DNA of 64,000 nt from an uncultured Selenomonadales bacterium (GCA_946183785.1 CAMHCS010000005.1:33821-97820), one strand, 5' to 3'. Positions 1 to 7,754 are shown, counted from the first letter of the stretch. Notes: a model not told the origin generated them from the sequence alone. Translations and numbers: made by a program.

Positions 1-1
1 G

Positions 2-1333
2 ACCTTCATTTTCCTGTTCATCCTGTTCGGCGCCTATCTTGAATCCACAGGGCTCGGAAAATTCTTCATCGACCTGGCGAACGCGATTGCCGGTTGGGCC
101 AGCGGCGGCCCGGCAAAGGTCGCGGTGCTTTCCAGCGGGCTCATGGGCACCGTGTCCGGCAGCTCCGTGGCGAACGTCGCGGGCACGGGCAGCTTCACGA
201 TTCCAATGATGAAAAAGCTCGGCTACGACAAGGAATTTGCCGGCGCGGTGGAGGCGGCCGCTTCCACCGGCGGACAGCTGATGCCGCCGGTCATGGGCGC
301 CGCTGCGTTCCTGATGGCGGAATTTGTCGGCGTTCCCTATGTGGAAATCGTGAAAGCCGCGGTCATTCCCGCCGCACTGTATTTCACCGGCGTCTGGCTC
401 GGCGTCCATTTCGAAGCGAAGCGCAAAGGGCTCAAAGGCATGCCCCGGGAAGAGCTGCCCAAGGCCTGGGACATTTTCCGCGACCGCGGGCACCTTGCGC
501 TGCCGCTGGTCGTAATCGTCTATCTTCTGGTGTCCGGCTACACGCCGATGCGCGCCGCGCTGTTCGCCATCGTGCTTTCGATTCTCGCCTCCAGTCTCCG
601 CGCTTCCACTCGCATGAAACCGATGGACATTGTCAACGGTCTTGAGAACGGCGCGAAATCCGTACTCGGCGTGCTGGTGGCCTGCGCCTCGGCGGGCATC
701 ATCATCGGCGTCGTCACGAAAACAGGCGTCGGCTTGAAACTCGCCTCTGCGCTGCTGTCCTTCGCCGGCGGCATGATGCTCCCGACCATGTTCTTCACGA
801 TGATTACCGCGCTGCTGCTCGGCATGGGCGTTCCGACCACTGCGAACTACGTCATTACCTCGACGATTGCCGCCCCGGCCCTCGTGCAAATGGGAATCCC
901 GGTTCTCGCGGCACACATGTTCGTCTTTTACTTCGGCATCATCGCCGACGTCACGCCGCCTGTCGCCCTCGCCGCTTACGCCGGCGCGGCCATCAGCGGC
1001 GGCAACGCACTGAAGACCGGCGTCAACGCCTCGAAGCTCGCGATTGCCGCGTTTATCATTCCATACATTTTCGTACTGTCCCCGGTCATTTTGATGATCG
1101 ACGCGACGCCGCTCAGCCTTGTGACGACCCTCGTCACCGCAATGATCGGCATGATCGCGCTCTCCTCGTCGCTGATCGGCCACCTTGTAACCGACATGAA
1201 TATACTGGAGCGCGCCGTACTGTTCGCCGGAGGGCTTTTGATGATTATCCCCGGCGCCGTTACGGACCTGGGCGGTCTCGCCGTCTTCGCGCTCTCTGTG
1301 CTCATACAGAAAAGACGGCAGAAAAACCAATAA
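2..1333 (+). CDS. TRAP transporter fused permease, TAXI type (3' part)
   Basis: The 5' end lies outside the window; the frame is open from base 2. It is the C-terminal 443 residues of a multi-span inner-membrane permease. A run of hydrophobic segments and the conserved GTVSGSSVANVAGTGSFTIPMM-like loop, with GGQLMPP about 30 residues later, are hallmarks of the large (DctM-like) domain of fused TRAP permeases paired with TAXI-type binding proteins. In the family this domain carries the sodium-driven translocation path for organic acids. The matching periplasmic binding protein is probably upstream, outside the window. A strong hairpin terminator follows the stop. Substrate cannot be told from the sequence. 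Confidence 0.9.
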   Translation, partial: TFIFLFILFGAYLESTGLGKFFIDLANAIAGWASGGPAKVAVLSSGLMGTVSGSSVANVAGTGSFTIPMMKKLGYDKEFAGAVEAAASTGGQLMPPVMGAAAFLMAEFVGVPYVEIVKAAVIPAALYFTGVWLGVHFEAKRKGLKGMPREELPKAWDIFRDRGHLALPLVVIVYLLVSGYTPMRAALFAIVLSILASSLRASTRMKPMDIVNGLENGAKSVLGVLVACASAGIIIGVVTKTGVGLKLASALLSFAGGMMLPTMFFTMITALLLGMGVPTTANYVITSTIAAPALVQMGIPVLAAHMFVFYFGIIADVTPPVALAAYAGAAISGGNALKTGVNASKLAIAAFIIPYIFVLSPVILMIDATPLSLVTTLVTAMIGMIALSSSLIGHLVTDMNILERAVLFAGGLLMIIPGAVTDLGGLAVFALSVLIQKRRQKNQ

Positions 1334-1340
1334 AACAAAG

Positions 1341-1373
1341 CCGCGCCCGATTGGTCACGGGCGCGGTTCTTTT
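1341..1373 (+). terminator. Rho-independent terminator after the TRAP permease
   Basis: A perfect 9-bp GC-only stem (1341-1349 with 1358-1366), an 8-base loop and a T-rich tail. It lies only 23 bases before the next start codon, which leaves no room for a promoter between them. Confidence 0.85.
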
Positions 1374-1396
1374 GTCGAAACGGAAGATGATATGAT

Positions 1397-2359
1397 TTGA
1401 AAAAACCCTGGTTCGCCGTGTTGCTGACGGCGATTTTTACCGCACTCCTGACAGCGGCGGCGCTTTGTGCGGGCGCCGCGTATTTTGTGGGCGGCTATCT
1501 GGTCGACCTCGCGCTGAAGCGCGGCACCGTCGACAATCCAGACGCGCCGCCCGCCGTCTTTCGCAGCGCCATCGAAGGCAACGGCAGAGCCATACGCCCC
1601 TCGCCGAAGCCAAACTTCGACGCGGAAAACTGGACGCTTCAATCCTTTGACCGTCTAACGCTCCAAGCAACGCATTTCGAGCCGGAGGAGGACAGTCATC
1701 GTTGGGTGCTCCTGCTCCACGGCTACGGCCTGACGCAGGCACACGTCTGGAGTTACGCGAACGCCTATCTCGCCCACGGCTATCACGCCGTAACGCCCGA
1801 CCTTCGGGCCTCAGGCATGAGCGACGGCGTCTATGTCACCATGGGAGCCCTCGAAGCTCGCGACGTTGCTGCCTGGACGCGGCAAATCGTCGCCGCCGAC
1901 CCGGGCGCCCGTATCGTACTGCACGGCGTCTCGATGGGCGCGGCGGCGGCCATGCTCGCCACCGGCGAGCCGCTTCCGAAAAACGTCGTCGCCGTCGTCG
2001 AGGACAGCGGATACGCCGACGCTTATGCGCTTTTCGCGTTGGAAATGGACAAGCTGCTCTCGCTCCCCGCGTTCCCGCTGCTTGACGCCGTCGATCTTGT
2101 CTGCGAGCACCGCGTCGGCTTCTCGTTCCGCGCGGCCAGCCCTGTCGAAACCGTCCGCCGCTCCAGTCTCCCGATCCTGTTCATTCACGGTACTGCCGAC
2201 CGCCTTGTTCCGTTCGCGACGATGCAGACGCTCTACGACGCCTCCGCCTCCCCTGCAAAAGAGAAACTCGTCATAGAAAAAACCGGCCACGGCGCGCTCT
2301 ATCAAGCGAAAAACTATTTCCCGAATGTATTTGCCTTTACGGACAAATGGACGGAATGA
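1397..2359 (+). CDS. Membrane-anchored alpha/beta hydrolase
   Basis: A 320-residue protein with an N-terminal hydrophobic segment (about residues 5-30), probably a signal anchor placing the enzyme outside the inner membrane. The hydrolase fold follows. HGYG (near 108) is the oxyanion-hole loop, GVSMG (near 180) is the nucleophile elbow with the catalytic Ser, and the Asp of HGTADRLVP plus the His of TGHG near the C-terminus complete the triad. The start is TTG; the in-frame upstream region has no better start and the nearby ATG at 1392 runs into a stop. It resembles secreted hydrolases of the YqkD/FrsA-like group, often annotated alpha/beta hydrolase; substrate unknown. It converges on the next gene with three bases between the stops. 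Confidence 0.85.
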   Translation: MKKPWFAVLLTAIFTALLTAAALCAGAAYFVGGYLVDLALKRGTVDNPDAPPAVFRSAIEGNGRAIRPSPKPNFDAENWTLQSFDRLTLQATHFEPEEDSHRWVLLLHGYGLTQAHVWSYANAYLAHGYHAVTPDLRASGMSDGVYVTMGALEARDVAAWTRQIVAADPGARIVLHGVSMGAAAAMLATGEPLPKNVVAVVEDSGYADAYALFALEMDKLLSLPAFPLLDAVDLVCEHRVGFSFRAASPVETVRRSSLPILFIHGTADRLVPFATMQTLYDASASPAKEKLVIEKTGHGALYQAKNYFPNVFAFTDKWTE

Positions 2360-2362
2360 AAA

Positions 2363-4141
2363 TCATTTCCTGTTTCTTCGGCGATCATGCTTCGTATAAT
2401 AGGCAGCCTTTTCCTGATACATGACTCGATCCGCCCGGCGGAAGACTTCCTGATACTCCGTGTCTTCTCCGGGCTGGAAAACAGCGGCTCCTTTGGAAAC
2501 GGAAAGAAGCGTCTTATACGGTCTGTCCGCATGTTGATTCGACGCCATCTTTTGTTCCAAATCCTGATAATACCGTTCTATATCGCTCGGCTGCATTCCG
2601 TCCAGGATTACAATAAACTCGTCTCCGCCAATCCGGTAGATATGATCCTTTCCAAACACTTTCTTCAACATTTGCGCCGTATCGGCAATCGCAAGGTCGC
2701 CGCACTCGTGCCCGTATTCGTCGTTGATTTCTTTCAGCCTGTTCAGATCAAACATAAAAACTGTGAACGACGCTTTTCCCTGCCGAATCTCCTGATTCAG
2801 GGAATGGATTTTTTCCAGATAAGCGGTCTTGTTGCTGACCCCGGTCATCCCGTCGGTGACAGCAATCTTTCTGAGCTTTCGGTTCGCCTCTTGCAGTTCT
2901 TCCGTTGTAGCTGTAATAAATGTGGCCAGCCGATTGATCATGGAAACCTTGCCTTCGAGGTCTCGTTCCGCCCTGTGGAATTCCGCAGCGGAATGCTCTT
3001 TCGCTTCGCCCTCCCGCATAATGGCAATGACCTGCGTTATATTGTGCTGGTCGACGCGATCGCCCGTCCGCAAAAACTCCCCGGAGGTATAAAACCCGGA
3101 AGTGGGCGCAACCATCTGATAAGGTTCGGTTTCTTTTCCCACCTCGCTGTTTCCCCAAAACGTACGGCGCGCCGCACAGGAAAAGACGAAAATGCACTCC
3201 GGCGCATACTTCAGGAATCTGTTTCCCTCCTTCCATACGGAATCCAGGATCGTCCACGGATCGCCATAGGCAATCCTCACCTGTACGCCCTGGCGCATAT
3301 TCGAAGTCATGGTCAGCGAACCGTCCGGATTGCTTGCGACCGGGGCGCGCATGATATCAATGCCGTGCTCCCGGTACAGGAAGGGAAACTCCAATGTATT
3401 GTTGAAAAAATATTCGTCGTCGCGAATATGCAGATACTTGTAATACGTTTCATACGCCGGACGATGATTCAGTTCCCTGAGAACGCATCCGTCCGCCATC
3501 GTGACGTCCATAAAGGAACCGAGCGGTTTCCAGCCGGTGACATAGGAACTCTCAATGTGGAAATCGTCGCCGCCGAAGAGGATAAAAACGACGCCGTGCT
3601 CCATATATCCTCCTGTCCCGGAAAAAACACACGCGTCATTTTTTCCCAGGTCCTCGCAAAAAGCCCCTCCCCCAAAAATCTGAACACCCGGCCGAACACG
3701 GGAAAGGCCGTCGCAAAGCGACGTCATCGACATGCCGCGAATCGTGACAAGCATCTCCACCGCCTTGACCCACGGCCTTTTTTCGACTTCGCCCGCCAGC
3801 TTTTCGGCAACGCTATCCTGCATGCCGGGCGCCATCGGATACTGCAGCAATTCCACTTTTGTGGAAGGATACTCGAACAGCGTGCAGACAACGGCAACCG
3901 ACCCGCTTGAAAAATCGCCGCTCACGATATTCCCATAGGTCGAGCAGCCTGCATAAACAGCTTCCGGCAGTATCCGTCCGATGGTTTCACCAACATGCGC
4001 AATCCGGCTGCTGTCCAGACTTTCAGTGAAGATTTGAATCATCACATTGGAACAAAGGCTGCTTCTTACCCACCGCCGCAGTTTTCGCAACTCTTCTTCG
4101 AGGGTTTTGTCATCCTGAAAGGTAAACTGATATTGTTTCAT
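2363..4141 (-). CDS. FIST-domain diguanylate cyclase (GGDEF)
   Basis: A 592-residue cytoplasmic protein with no signal peptide or membrane segment. Residues about 15-380 match FIST_N/FIST_C, a sensory module thought to bind small ligands such as amino acids; AGCSTYG near 85 is typical of FIST_N. A short helical linker leads to a GGDEF domain (about 425-590) with an intact GGDEF motif near 505, so it should make c-di-GMP from two GTP. The product-inhibition site RxxD is not present at its usual place (FGKD instead), suggesting no classical feedback inhibition. ATG start with GGAAGGA upstream and a strong promoter at 4246-4274. No EAL domain and no partner gene adjacent. Confidence 0.9.
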   Translation of the reverse strand: MKQYQFTFQDDKTLEEELRKLRRWVRSSLCSNVMIQIFTESLDSSRIAHVGETIGRILPEAVYAGCSTYGNIVSGDFSSGSVAVVCTLFEYPSTKVELLQYPMAPGMQDSVAEKLAGEVEKRPWVKAVEMLVTIRGMSMTSLCDGLSRVRPGVQIFGGGAFCEDLGKNDACVFSGTGGYMEHGVVFILFGGDDFHIESSYVTGWKPLGSFMDVTMADGCVLRELNHRPAYETYYKYLHIRDDEYFFNNTLEFPFLYREHGIDIMRAPVASNPDGSLTMTSNMRQGVQVRIAYGDPWTILDSVWKEGNRFLKYAPECIFVFSCAARRTFWGNSEVGKETEPYQMVAPTSGFYTSGEFLRTGDRVDQHNITQVIAIMREGEAKEHSAAEFHRAERDLEGKVSMINRLATFITATTEELQEANRKLRKIAVTDGMTGVSNKTAYLEKIHSLNQEIRQGKASFTVFMFDLNRLKEINDEYGHECGDLAIADTAQMLKKVFGKDHIYRIGGDEFIVILDGMQPSDIERYYQDLEQKMASNQHADRPYKTLLSVSKGAAVFQPGEDTEYQEVFRRADRVMYQEKAAYYTKHDRRRNRK

Positions 4142-4157
4142 GATTCAAAATCCTTCC

Positions 4158-4186
4158 GGATCTGTCTGCCATAGCAGACCTGATCC
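4158..4186 (-). promoter_or_regulatory. Hairpin in the 5' leader of the FIST-GGDEF gene
   Basis: A near-perfect stem: GGATC/GATCC outer (4158-4162 with 4182-4186), GTCTGC/GCAGAC inner (4164-4169 with 4174-4179), four-base loop. It abuts the Shine-Dalgarno GGAAGGA and could influence translation or stability. There is no T-run, so it is not a terminator. Confidence 0.55.
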
Positions 4187-4245
4187 ACACTTCACAGGCT
4201 TTTGTATGGTATGCGCAAAACAGGGGATTGATGTTTCCAAGGATA

Positions 4246-4274
4246 ATTATAAGTCAGGTTTATAAGGCCGTCAA
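4246..4274 (-). promoter_or_regulatory. Sigma-70-type promoter of the FIST-GGDEF gene
   Basis: TTGACG (4269-4274) and a perfect TATAAT (4246-4251) on the minus strand, spaced 17 bases. It gives a leader of about 95 bases. Confidence 0.75.
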
Positions 4275-4327
4275 TGTTTTTACCCGGGAATTTAACTTAA
4301 CTTGTCTGATTGTATTTCCTCCCACGG

Positions 4328-4356
4328 TTGCCCTGTTCTCCGTTTCATGCTATAAT
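4328..4356 (+). promoter_or_regulatory. Sigma-70-type promoter of the hydG leader
   Basis: TTGCCC (4328-4333) and perfect TATAAT (4351-4356) spaced 17 bases. Initiation would be near 4363, exactly where the GCAAGGCG antiterminator strand starts. Confidence 0.75.
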
Positions 4357-4413
4357 ACCTCCAGCAAGGCGGAAGGCTTACTGACGCCAAGCGCGGGAAA
4401 AATGCAACCCCAA

Positions 4414-4479
4414 GGGATCACTGAAAAAGTCCCGCCGCGCCCCCTGCCGGGTCACGACCTGACTTATTCCGTGATTCCC
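4414..4479 (+). repeat. Interspersed palindromic repeat, copy 1
   Basis: The block CACTGAAAAAGTCCCGCCG (4419-4437) and the closing arm GACTTATTCCGTG (4461-4473) recur at 44427-44445 and 44461-44473 with one difference in each, around an unrelated centre. The outer arms 4414-4431 and 4461-4479 form an imperfect inverted repeat. Here it makes up the central hairpin of the hydG leader. Confidence 0.6.
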
Positions 4480-4484
4480 AAGAA

Positions 4485-4518
4485 CTCCCTGCGACGCCTT
4501 GCGGGGAGCTTTTATTTT
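4485..4518 (+). terminator. Intrinsic terminator (attenuator) in the hydG leader
   Basis: CTCCCTGC (4485-4492) pairs with GCGGGGAG (4501-4508) with one G-U pair and an 8-base loop, followed by CTTTTATTTT. It lies about 27 bases before the downstream start codon and after a clear promoter, so it would control read-through into the hydG operon. Confidence 0.8.
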
Positions 4519-4544
4519 GCACGATGTAAGCGGGAGGATTACGT

Positions 4545-4805
4545 ATGGAAAACAGAGTGGCCTTGATTGGCATTATCGTAAGCGACCGTTCGGCAGCGGA
4601 AAAGATGAACGCGATCCTGCACGAGTACGGCGACTATATTATCGGACGCATGGGCGTGCCATATAAGAAGCGCGGCATTTCCGTCATCAGCGTCGTAGTG
4701 GACGCCCCGGCGGACGTGGTCAGCGCTCTTTCCGGCAAGCTCGGCGCCCTGAAGGACGTCAGTACGAAGACGGTCTATACGAAGACCTCCGACGACGAGG
4801 AGTGA
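4545..4805 (+). CDS. TM1266-type iron-only hydrogenase system regulator (ACT-like)
   Basis: An 86-residue protein, the usual length of the TM1266 family of small ACT-like/NikR-C-like proteins found beside [FeFe]-hydrogenase maturation genes. The beta-alpha-beta pattern is clear: VALIGIIVSDR, then AEKMNAILHEYGDYIIGRMGVPY, then ISVISVVVDAP. There is no DNA-binding domain, so a regulatory role is inferred from family naming and context only. The start ATG follows GGGAGGA in the leader. It ends four bases before hydG, with which it is surely co-transcribed. Confidence 0.85.
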   Translation: MENRVALIGIIVSDRSAAEKMNAILHEYGDYIIGRMGVPYKKRGISVISVVVDAPADVVSALSGKLGALKDVSTKTVYTKTSDDEE

Positions 4806-4809
4806 CGAC

Positions 4810-6240
4810 ATGGAGAACTTGAAATACGATCCGAAATCCCTGCGCGCCGAGGAGTTTATTCATCACGGCGAAATCATGGATTCTCTCGCTTATGCCGAGG
4901 AAAACAAGTCGAACCGCGCCCTGATCGAAGGGCTGCTCGACCGCGCCGTCGACTGCAAGGGGCTGACACACCGCGAGGCGGCGGTACTGCTGGCCTGCGA
5001 TTTACCCGACCTGAACGAGAAGATGTTCTCGTTGGCGAAAAAAATCAAGGAAGAACTGTACGGGCAGCGCATCGTGCTGTTCGCGCCGCTGTACCTTTCG
5101 AATTACTGCATCAACAGCTGCGTTTATTGCCCGTATCACGCGAAGAACAGGAACATTCGCCGCAAGAAGCTGACGCAGGAAGAAATCCGCCGCGAAGTCG
5201 TCGCGCTCCAGGACATGGGACATAAGCGTCTCGCGCTGGAGACCGGCGAGGACCCTGTAAACAACCCGATCGAGTACGTGCTGGAAAGCATTAAGACCAT
5301 TTACTCCATCAAGCATAAAAACGGCGCGATCCGGCGCGTCAACGTCAATATCGCCGCGACGACGGTGGAGAATTACCGCCGCCTGAAAGAGGCGGGTATC
5401 GGCACGTACATCCTTTTCCAGGAAACGTATCACAAGGAGAATTATGAAAAGCTGCACCCCGCCGGACCGAAGCACGACTACGCATGGCACACGGAGGCGA
5501 TGGACCGCGCCATGGAGGGCGGCATCGACGACGTGGGCTGCGGCGTGCTGTTCGGGCTGAATCTTTACCGTTATGATTTCGTCGGGCTCTTGATGCACGC
5601 CGAACATTTGGAGGCCGTGCACGGCGTCGGGCCGCACACCATCAGCGTGCCGCGTATCCGCCCCGCCGACGACATCGATCCTTCCGCATTCTCCAACGCC
5701 ATCGACGACGACACCTTCGCAAAGCTCGTCGCGGTCATCCGCATCGCCGTACCGTACACGGGCATGATCGTCTCAACGCGGGAATCCGAAGAAAGCCGCA
5801 AGCGCGTCCTCGATCTTGGTATCTCCCAAATTTCCGGCGCGTCCTCGACCAGCGTCGGCGGCTACGAGAAAAAGGAACGCCCGGAGGAGAATTCCGCCCA
5901 GTTCGACGTGAACGACACGCGAACGCTGGACGAGGTCGTTCAGTGGCTCCTCGACCTCGGCTACGTGCCGAGCTTCTGCACGGCCTGCTACCGCGCGGGA
6001 CGCACCGGCGACCGCTTCATGGCGCTCTGCAAAAGCGGGCAAATCAAGAACTGCTGCCTGCCCAACGCGCTGATGACGCTGAAGGAATACCTCGAAGACT
6101 ACGCCAGCGAGGAAACGCAGAAGAAAGGCGAAGCCGTCATCAAGGCCCAGCTGGAGGAAATCCCCAGTCCCGCCGTCCGTGCGAAAGCGGCGGAATACCT
6201 GAAAGAGCTCCACGACGGCATGAGGGACTTCCGGTTTTGA
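4810..6240 (+). CDS. hydG: [FeFe]-hydrogenase maturase HydG, radical SAM tyrosine lyase
   Basis: A 476-residue radical SAM enzyme of standard family length. HydG cleaves tyrosine and makes the CO and cyanide ligands of the hydrogenase H-cluster as an Fe(CO)2(CN) synthon. The SAM-cluster motif CX3CX2C is at Cys100, Cys104, Cys107. The C-terminal auxiliary-cluster motif CX2CX22C is at Cys390, Cys393, Cys416, with CYRAGRTGDRFM between, which separates HydG from ThiH. hydE, hydF and the hydrogenase itself are not in the window. The stop overlaps the TTG start of the next small gene. Confidence 0.96.
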   Translation: MENLKYDPKSLRAEEFIHHGEIMDSLAYAEENKSNRALIEGLLDRAVDCKGLTHREAAVLLACDLPDLNEKMFSLAKKIKEELYGQRIVLFAPLYLSNYCINSCVYCPYHAKNRNIRRKKLTQEEIRREVVALQDMGHKRLALETGEDPVNNPIEYVLESIKTIYSIKHKNGAIRRVNVNIAATTVENYRRLKEAGIGTYILFQETYHKENYEKLHPAGPKHDYAWHTEAMDRAMEGGIDDVGCGVLFGLNLYRYDFVGLLMHAEHLEAVHGVGPHTISVPRIRPADDIDPSAFSNAIDDDTFAKLVAVIRIAVPYTGMIVSTRESEESRKRVLDLGISQISGASSTSVGGYEKKERPEENSAQFDVNDTRTLDEVVQWLLDLGYVPSFCTACYRAGRTGDRFMALCKSGQIKNCCLPNALMTLKEYLEDYASEETQKKGEAVIKAQLEEIPSPAVRAKAAEYLKELHDGMRDFRF

Positions 6241-6491
6241 GCAGGGAATTTTCACTCCTGACCGTCGAGGAATACACGAAAATTTGCCTGCGCTTCGCCG
6301 AGGATACGAAAAACGACGGCGACCTCGACGACGGACGATTTTTCGTCACCTGGCGCGGCGGCTGGACGTCAAGCTGCGACAACGCCCACGGAGGCGTCGG
6401 CGTGCGCTGGGCCTTCGGCAAAAGCGCGGAGGAAATCCGCCACCTCGCGCCGCAAAAATTTGAGGAACTGCTGCGGCTCGCCTCCCGATGA
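6237..6491 (+). CDS. Small hypothetical protein downstream of hydG
   Basis: An 84-residue frame beginning with TTG at 6237, overlapping the hydG stop (TTGA), a typical translational-coupling arrangement; GAGGG lies about 11 bases upstream. No family recognised. The product is soluble and compact, with a Trp/Gly-rich centre (WRGGWTSSCDNAHGG) and a helical C-terminus (AEEIRHLAPQKFEELLRL). Coupling to hydG suggests co-expression, but function cannot be inferred. The frame extends upstream inside hydG without a better start. It ends just before a bidirectional terminator. Confidence 0.6.
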   Translation: MSREFSLLTVEEYTKICLRFAEDTKNDGDLDDGRFFVTWRGGWTSSCDNAHGGVGVRWAFGKSAEEIRHLAPQKFEELLRLASR

Positions 6492-6511
6492 AAAAAAACA
6501 TTCCATTGCAG

Positions 6512-6565
6512 AAAAAATCACCCCTGCCTGTGACGCAACCGTCATGGACAGGGGTGAACATTTTT
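6512..6565. terminator. Bidirectional terminator between the hydG operon and the site-2 protease
   Basis: CACCCCTG (6519-6526) pairs with CAGGGGTG (6549-6556), with inner TGAC/GTCA pairing. T-runs on both strands (ATTTTT on plus, GATTTTTTC on minus) serve the converging operons. Confidence 0.8.
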
Positions 6566-6571
6566 ATAGTC

Positions 6572-7201
6572 TCACAGAAGCACCAGCCATATCCCGCTGA
6601 ACAAGCCCAGCAGAAACTGCGCTATCGGGACCAGGATATAGCTCAAAATCGGCGTGGCGATGAAAATGATGAAGATAATCATGCTGTAACGTTCGAGGCT
6701 CGCGAAGCGATACTGCATCTCGTAAGGCAGGACGGCCATCAAAATGCGCGAACCATCCAGCGGCGGCAACGGAATCAGGTTGAATACGCCGAAGTTGATA
6801 TTGTAGACGACAATCAGCCAAAGCACCGCACGCAGGCCGTAGCTCATTTCCATGTGCAACGTATGCGTGAGGAAAAACATCACGCCAAGTGCAATGAATG
6901 CCAACAAAAAATTCATCGCGGGTCCGGCCAGCGCGACGAGAATTTCTCCTTTTTTCCTGTCGCGGAAATTATTCGGATTGATGACGACAGGCTTCGCCCA
7001 ACCGAACCGGGCGATAAACAGCATCGCGAGGCCGATGGGGTCGATATGCGCCAACGGATTCAACGTAAGCCGCCCCATCAGGCGCGGCGTGAAATCCCCC
7101 ATCGCCACCGCAGCTCGCGCGTGCGCGTATTCGTGCAGCGCGAGGGCTATAATCAGGCCGGGAAGCCCCGCGATCATTTCCATCAAATTGAAGCCAAACA
7201 T
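6572..7201 (-). CDS. Site-2 protease family (M50) membrane metalloprotease
   Basis: A 209-residue polytopic inner-membrane protein. The zinc motif HEYAH is at residues 23-27 inside the first transmembrane segment, and NLIPLPPLDGSRIL in the C-terminal half supplies the conserved third-ligand DG motif. Length and layout match the short YwhC-like group, which lacks PDZ domains, so the substrate is probably cleaved within the membrane but is unknown. It sits one base after the Nudix gene at the 3' end of the long housekeeping run and ends at the bidirectional terminator. Confidence 0.92.
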   Translation of the reverse strand: MFGFNLMEMIAGLPGLIIALALHEYAHARAAVAMGDFTPRLMGRLTLNPLAHIDPIGLAMLFIARFGWAKPVVINPNNFRDRKKGEILVALAGPAMNFLLAFIALGVMFFLTHTLHMEMSYGLRAVLWLIVVYNINFGVFNLIPLPPLDGSRILMAVLPYEMQYRFASLERYSMIIFIIFIATPILSYILVPIAQFLLGLFSGIWLVLL

Positions 7202-7202
7202 T

Positions 7203-7754
7203 TTAGTTCTCCTTTTCTCGTCGCGCCGAGTACATCAAAAGCGCGGTGACGGTTTTGCCGTCGATGATCGTATTGTCGTATATCTTGTCCACCGCTTCTG
7301 ACAACGGCATGCGGACGGCGTTGATGAATTCATCCTCATCCGGGCAGTCCTCGCCCGCCGTCAAACCTTTCGCCAAATAGATATGGATCCACTCGTCGGA
7401 GAAGCCCACCGTCGTCGCCAATGAAAACAGTTTCGTATAACATTCGGCGGAATAGCCCGTTTCCTCTTTCAATTCGCGCTTCGCACATTCCAACGGATCC
7501 TCTCCGGGAACGTCGAGCTTTCCGGCGGGGATTTCCAACGTGACTCGCCCGACGGGATAGCGATACTGGCGCACGAGAATCACCATGCCGTCCTCAGTCA
7601 CCGGCAGCACCGCCGACGCACCGGGATGCTTGACCCATTCGCGTGTCGTCTCATGCCCGTTCGGGAGCATTACCTTATCCCGGCGCACATGGAGCAGCCG
7701 TCCGTCGAAGATACTTTCGCTCGAAATCCTTTTTTCAATCAAATCCTCGTCCAT
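7203..7754 (-). CDS. Nudix hydrolase, ADP-ribose pyrophosphatase type
   Basis: A 183-residue protein. The Nudix box lies at residues 78-101 (GKLDVPGE...CAKRELKEETGY), containing the REUxEExG metal-binding core and the one-residue-longer loop seen in ADP-ribose pyrophosphatases. The expected reaction is hydrolysis of ADP-ribose to AMP and ribose 5-phosphate. I chose ATG at 7754 because GGAGG lies six bases upstream and recN ends just before; an in-frame upstream start exists at 7808 but lies within recN. It is coupled to recN and the site-2 protease. Confidence 0.92.
   Translation of the reverse strand: MDEDLIEKRISSESIFDGRLLHVRRDKVMLPNGHETTREWVKHPGASAVLPVTEDGMVILVRQYRYPVGRVTLEIPAGKLDVPGEDPLECAKRELKEETGYSAECYTKLFSLATTVGFSDEWIHIYLAKGLTAGEDCPDEDEFINAVRMPLSEAVDKIYDNTIIDGKTVTALLMYSARREKEN

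Larger units (their letters stand above)
4363..4518 (+). ncRNA. Structured leader with attenuator architecture, class unknown
   Basis: Three pairings are visible. The 5' end GCAAGGCG (4364-4371) is perfectly complementary to CGCCTTGC (4495-4502), which is the loop and half of the 3' arm of the terminator at 4485-4518. The same 5' GGCG can pair locally with CGCC at 4385-4388. A long central hairpin joins 4414-4431 to 4461-4479. Thus terminator and antiterminator are mutually exclusive, as in riboswitch or attenuation leaders. I compared it by eye with cobalamin, SAM, TPP, T-box, glycine and GEMM consensus elements and recognise none. It precedes a putative hydrogenase regulator and hydG. Confidence 0.5.

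Noticed and set aside
2387..3910. 507-codon open frame on the plus strand
   Set aside because: Lies antisense to the FIST-GGDEF gene, low-complexity basic product, no ribosome-binding site; a by-product of GC-rich codon use.
4363..4518. Known riboswitch, 6S RNA, SRP RNA or tmRNA
   Set aside because: The long-range end pairing suggested 6S RNA and GGGAA suggested cobalamin, but the conserved cores of these classes are missing by eye. Left as unknown leader.
4228..4566. 112-codon open frame on the plus strand over the hydG leader
   Set aside because: Crosses the promoter and terminator and continues out of frame into the regulator gene; no family resemblance.
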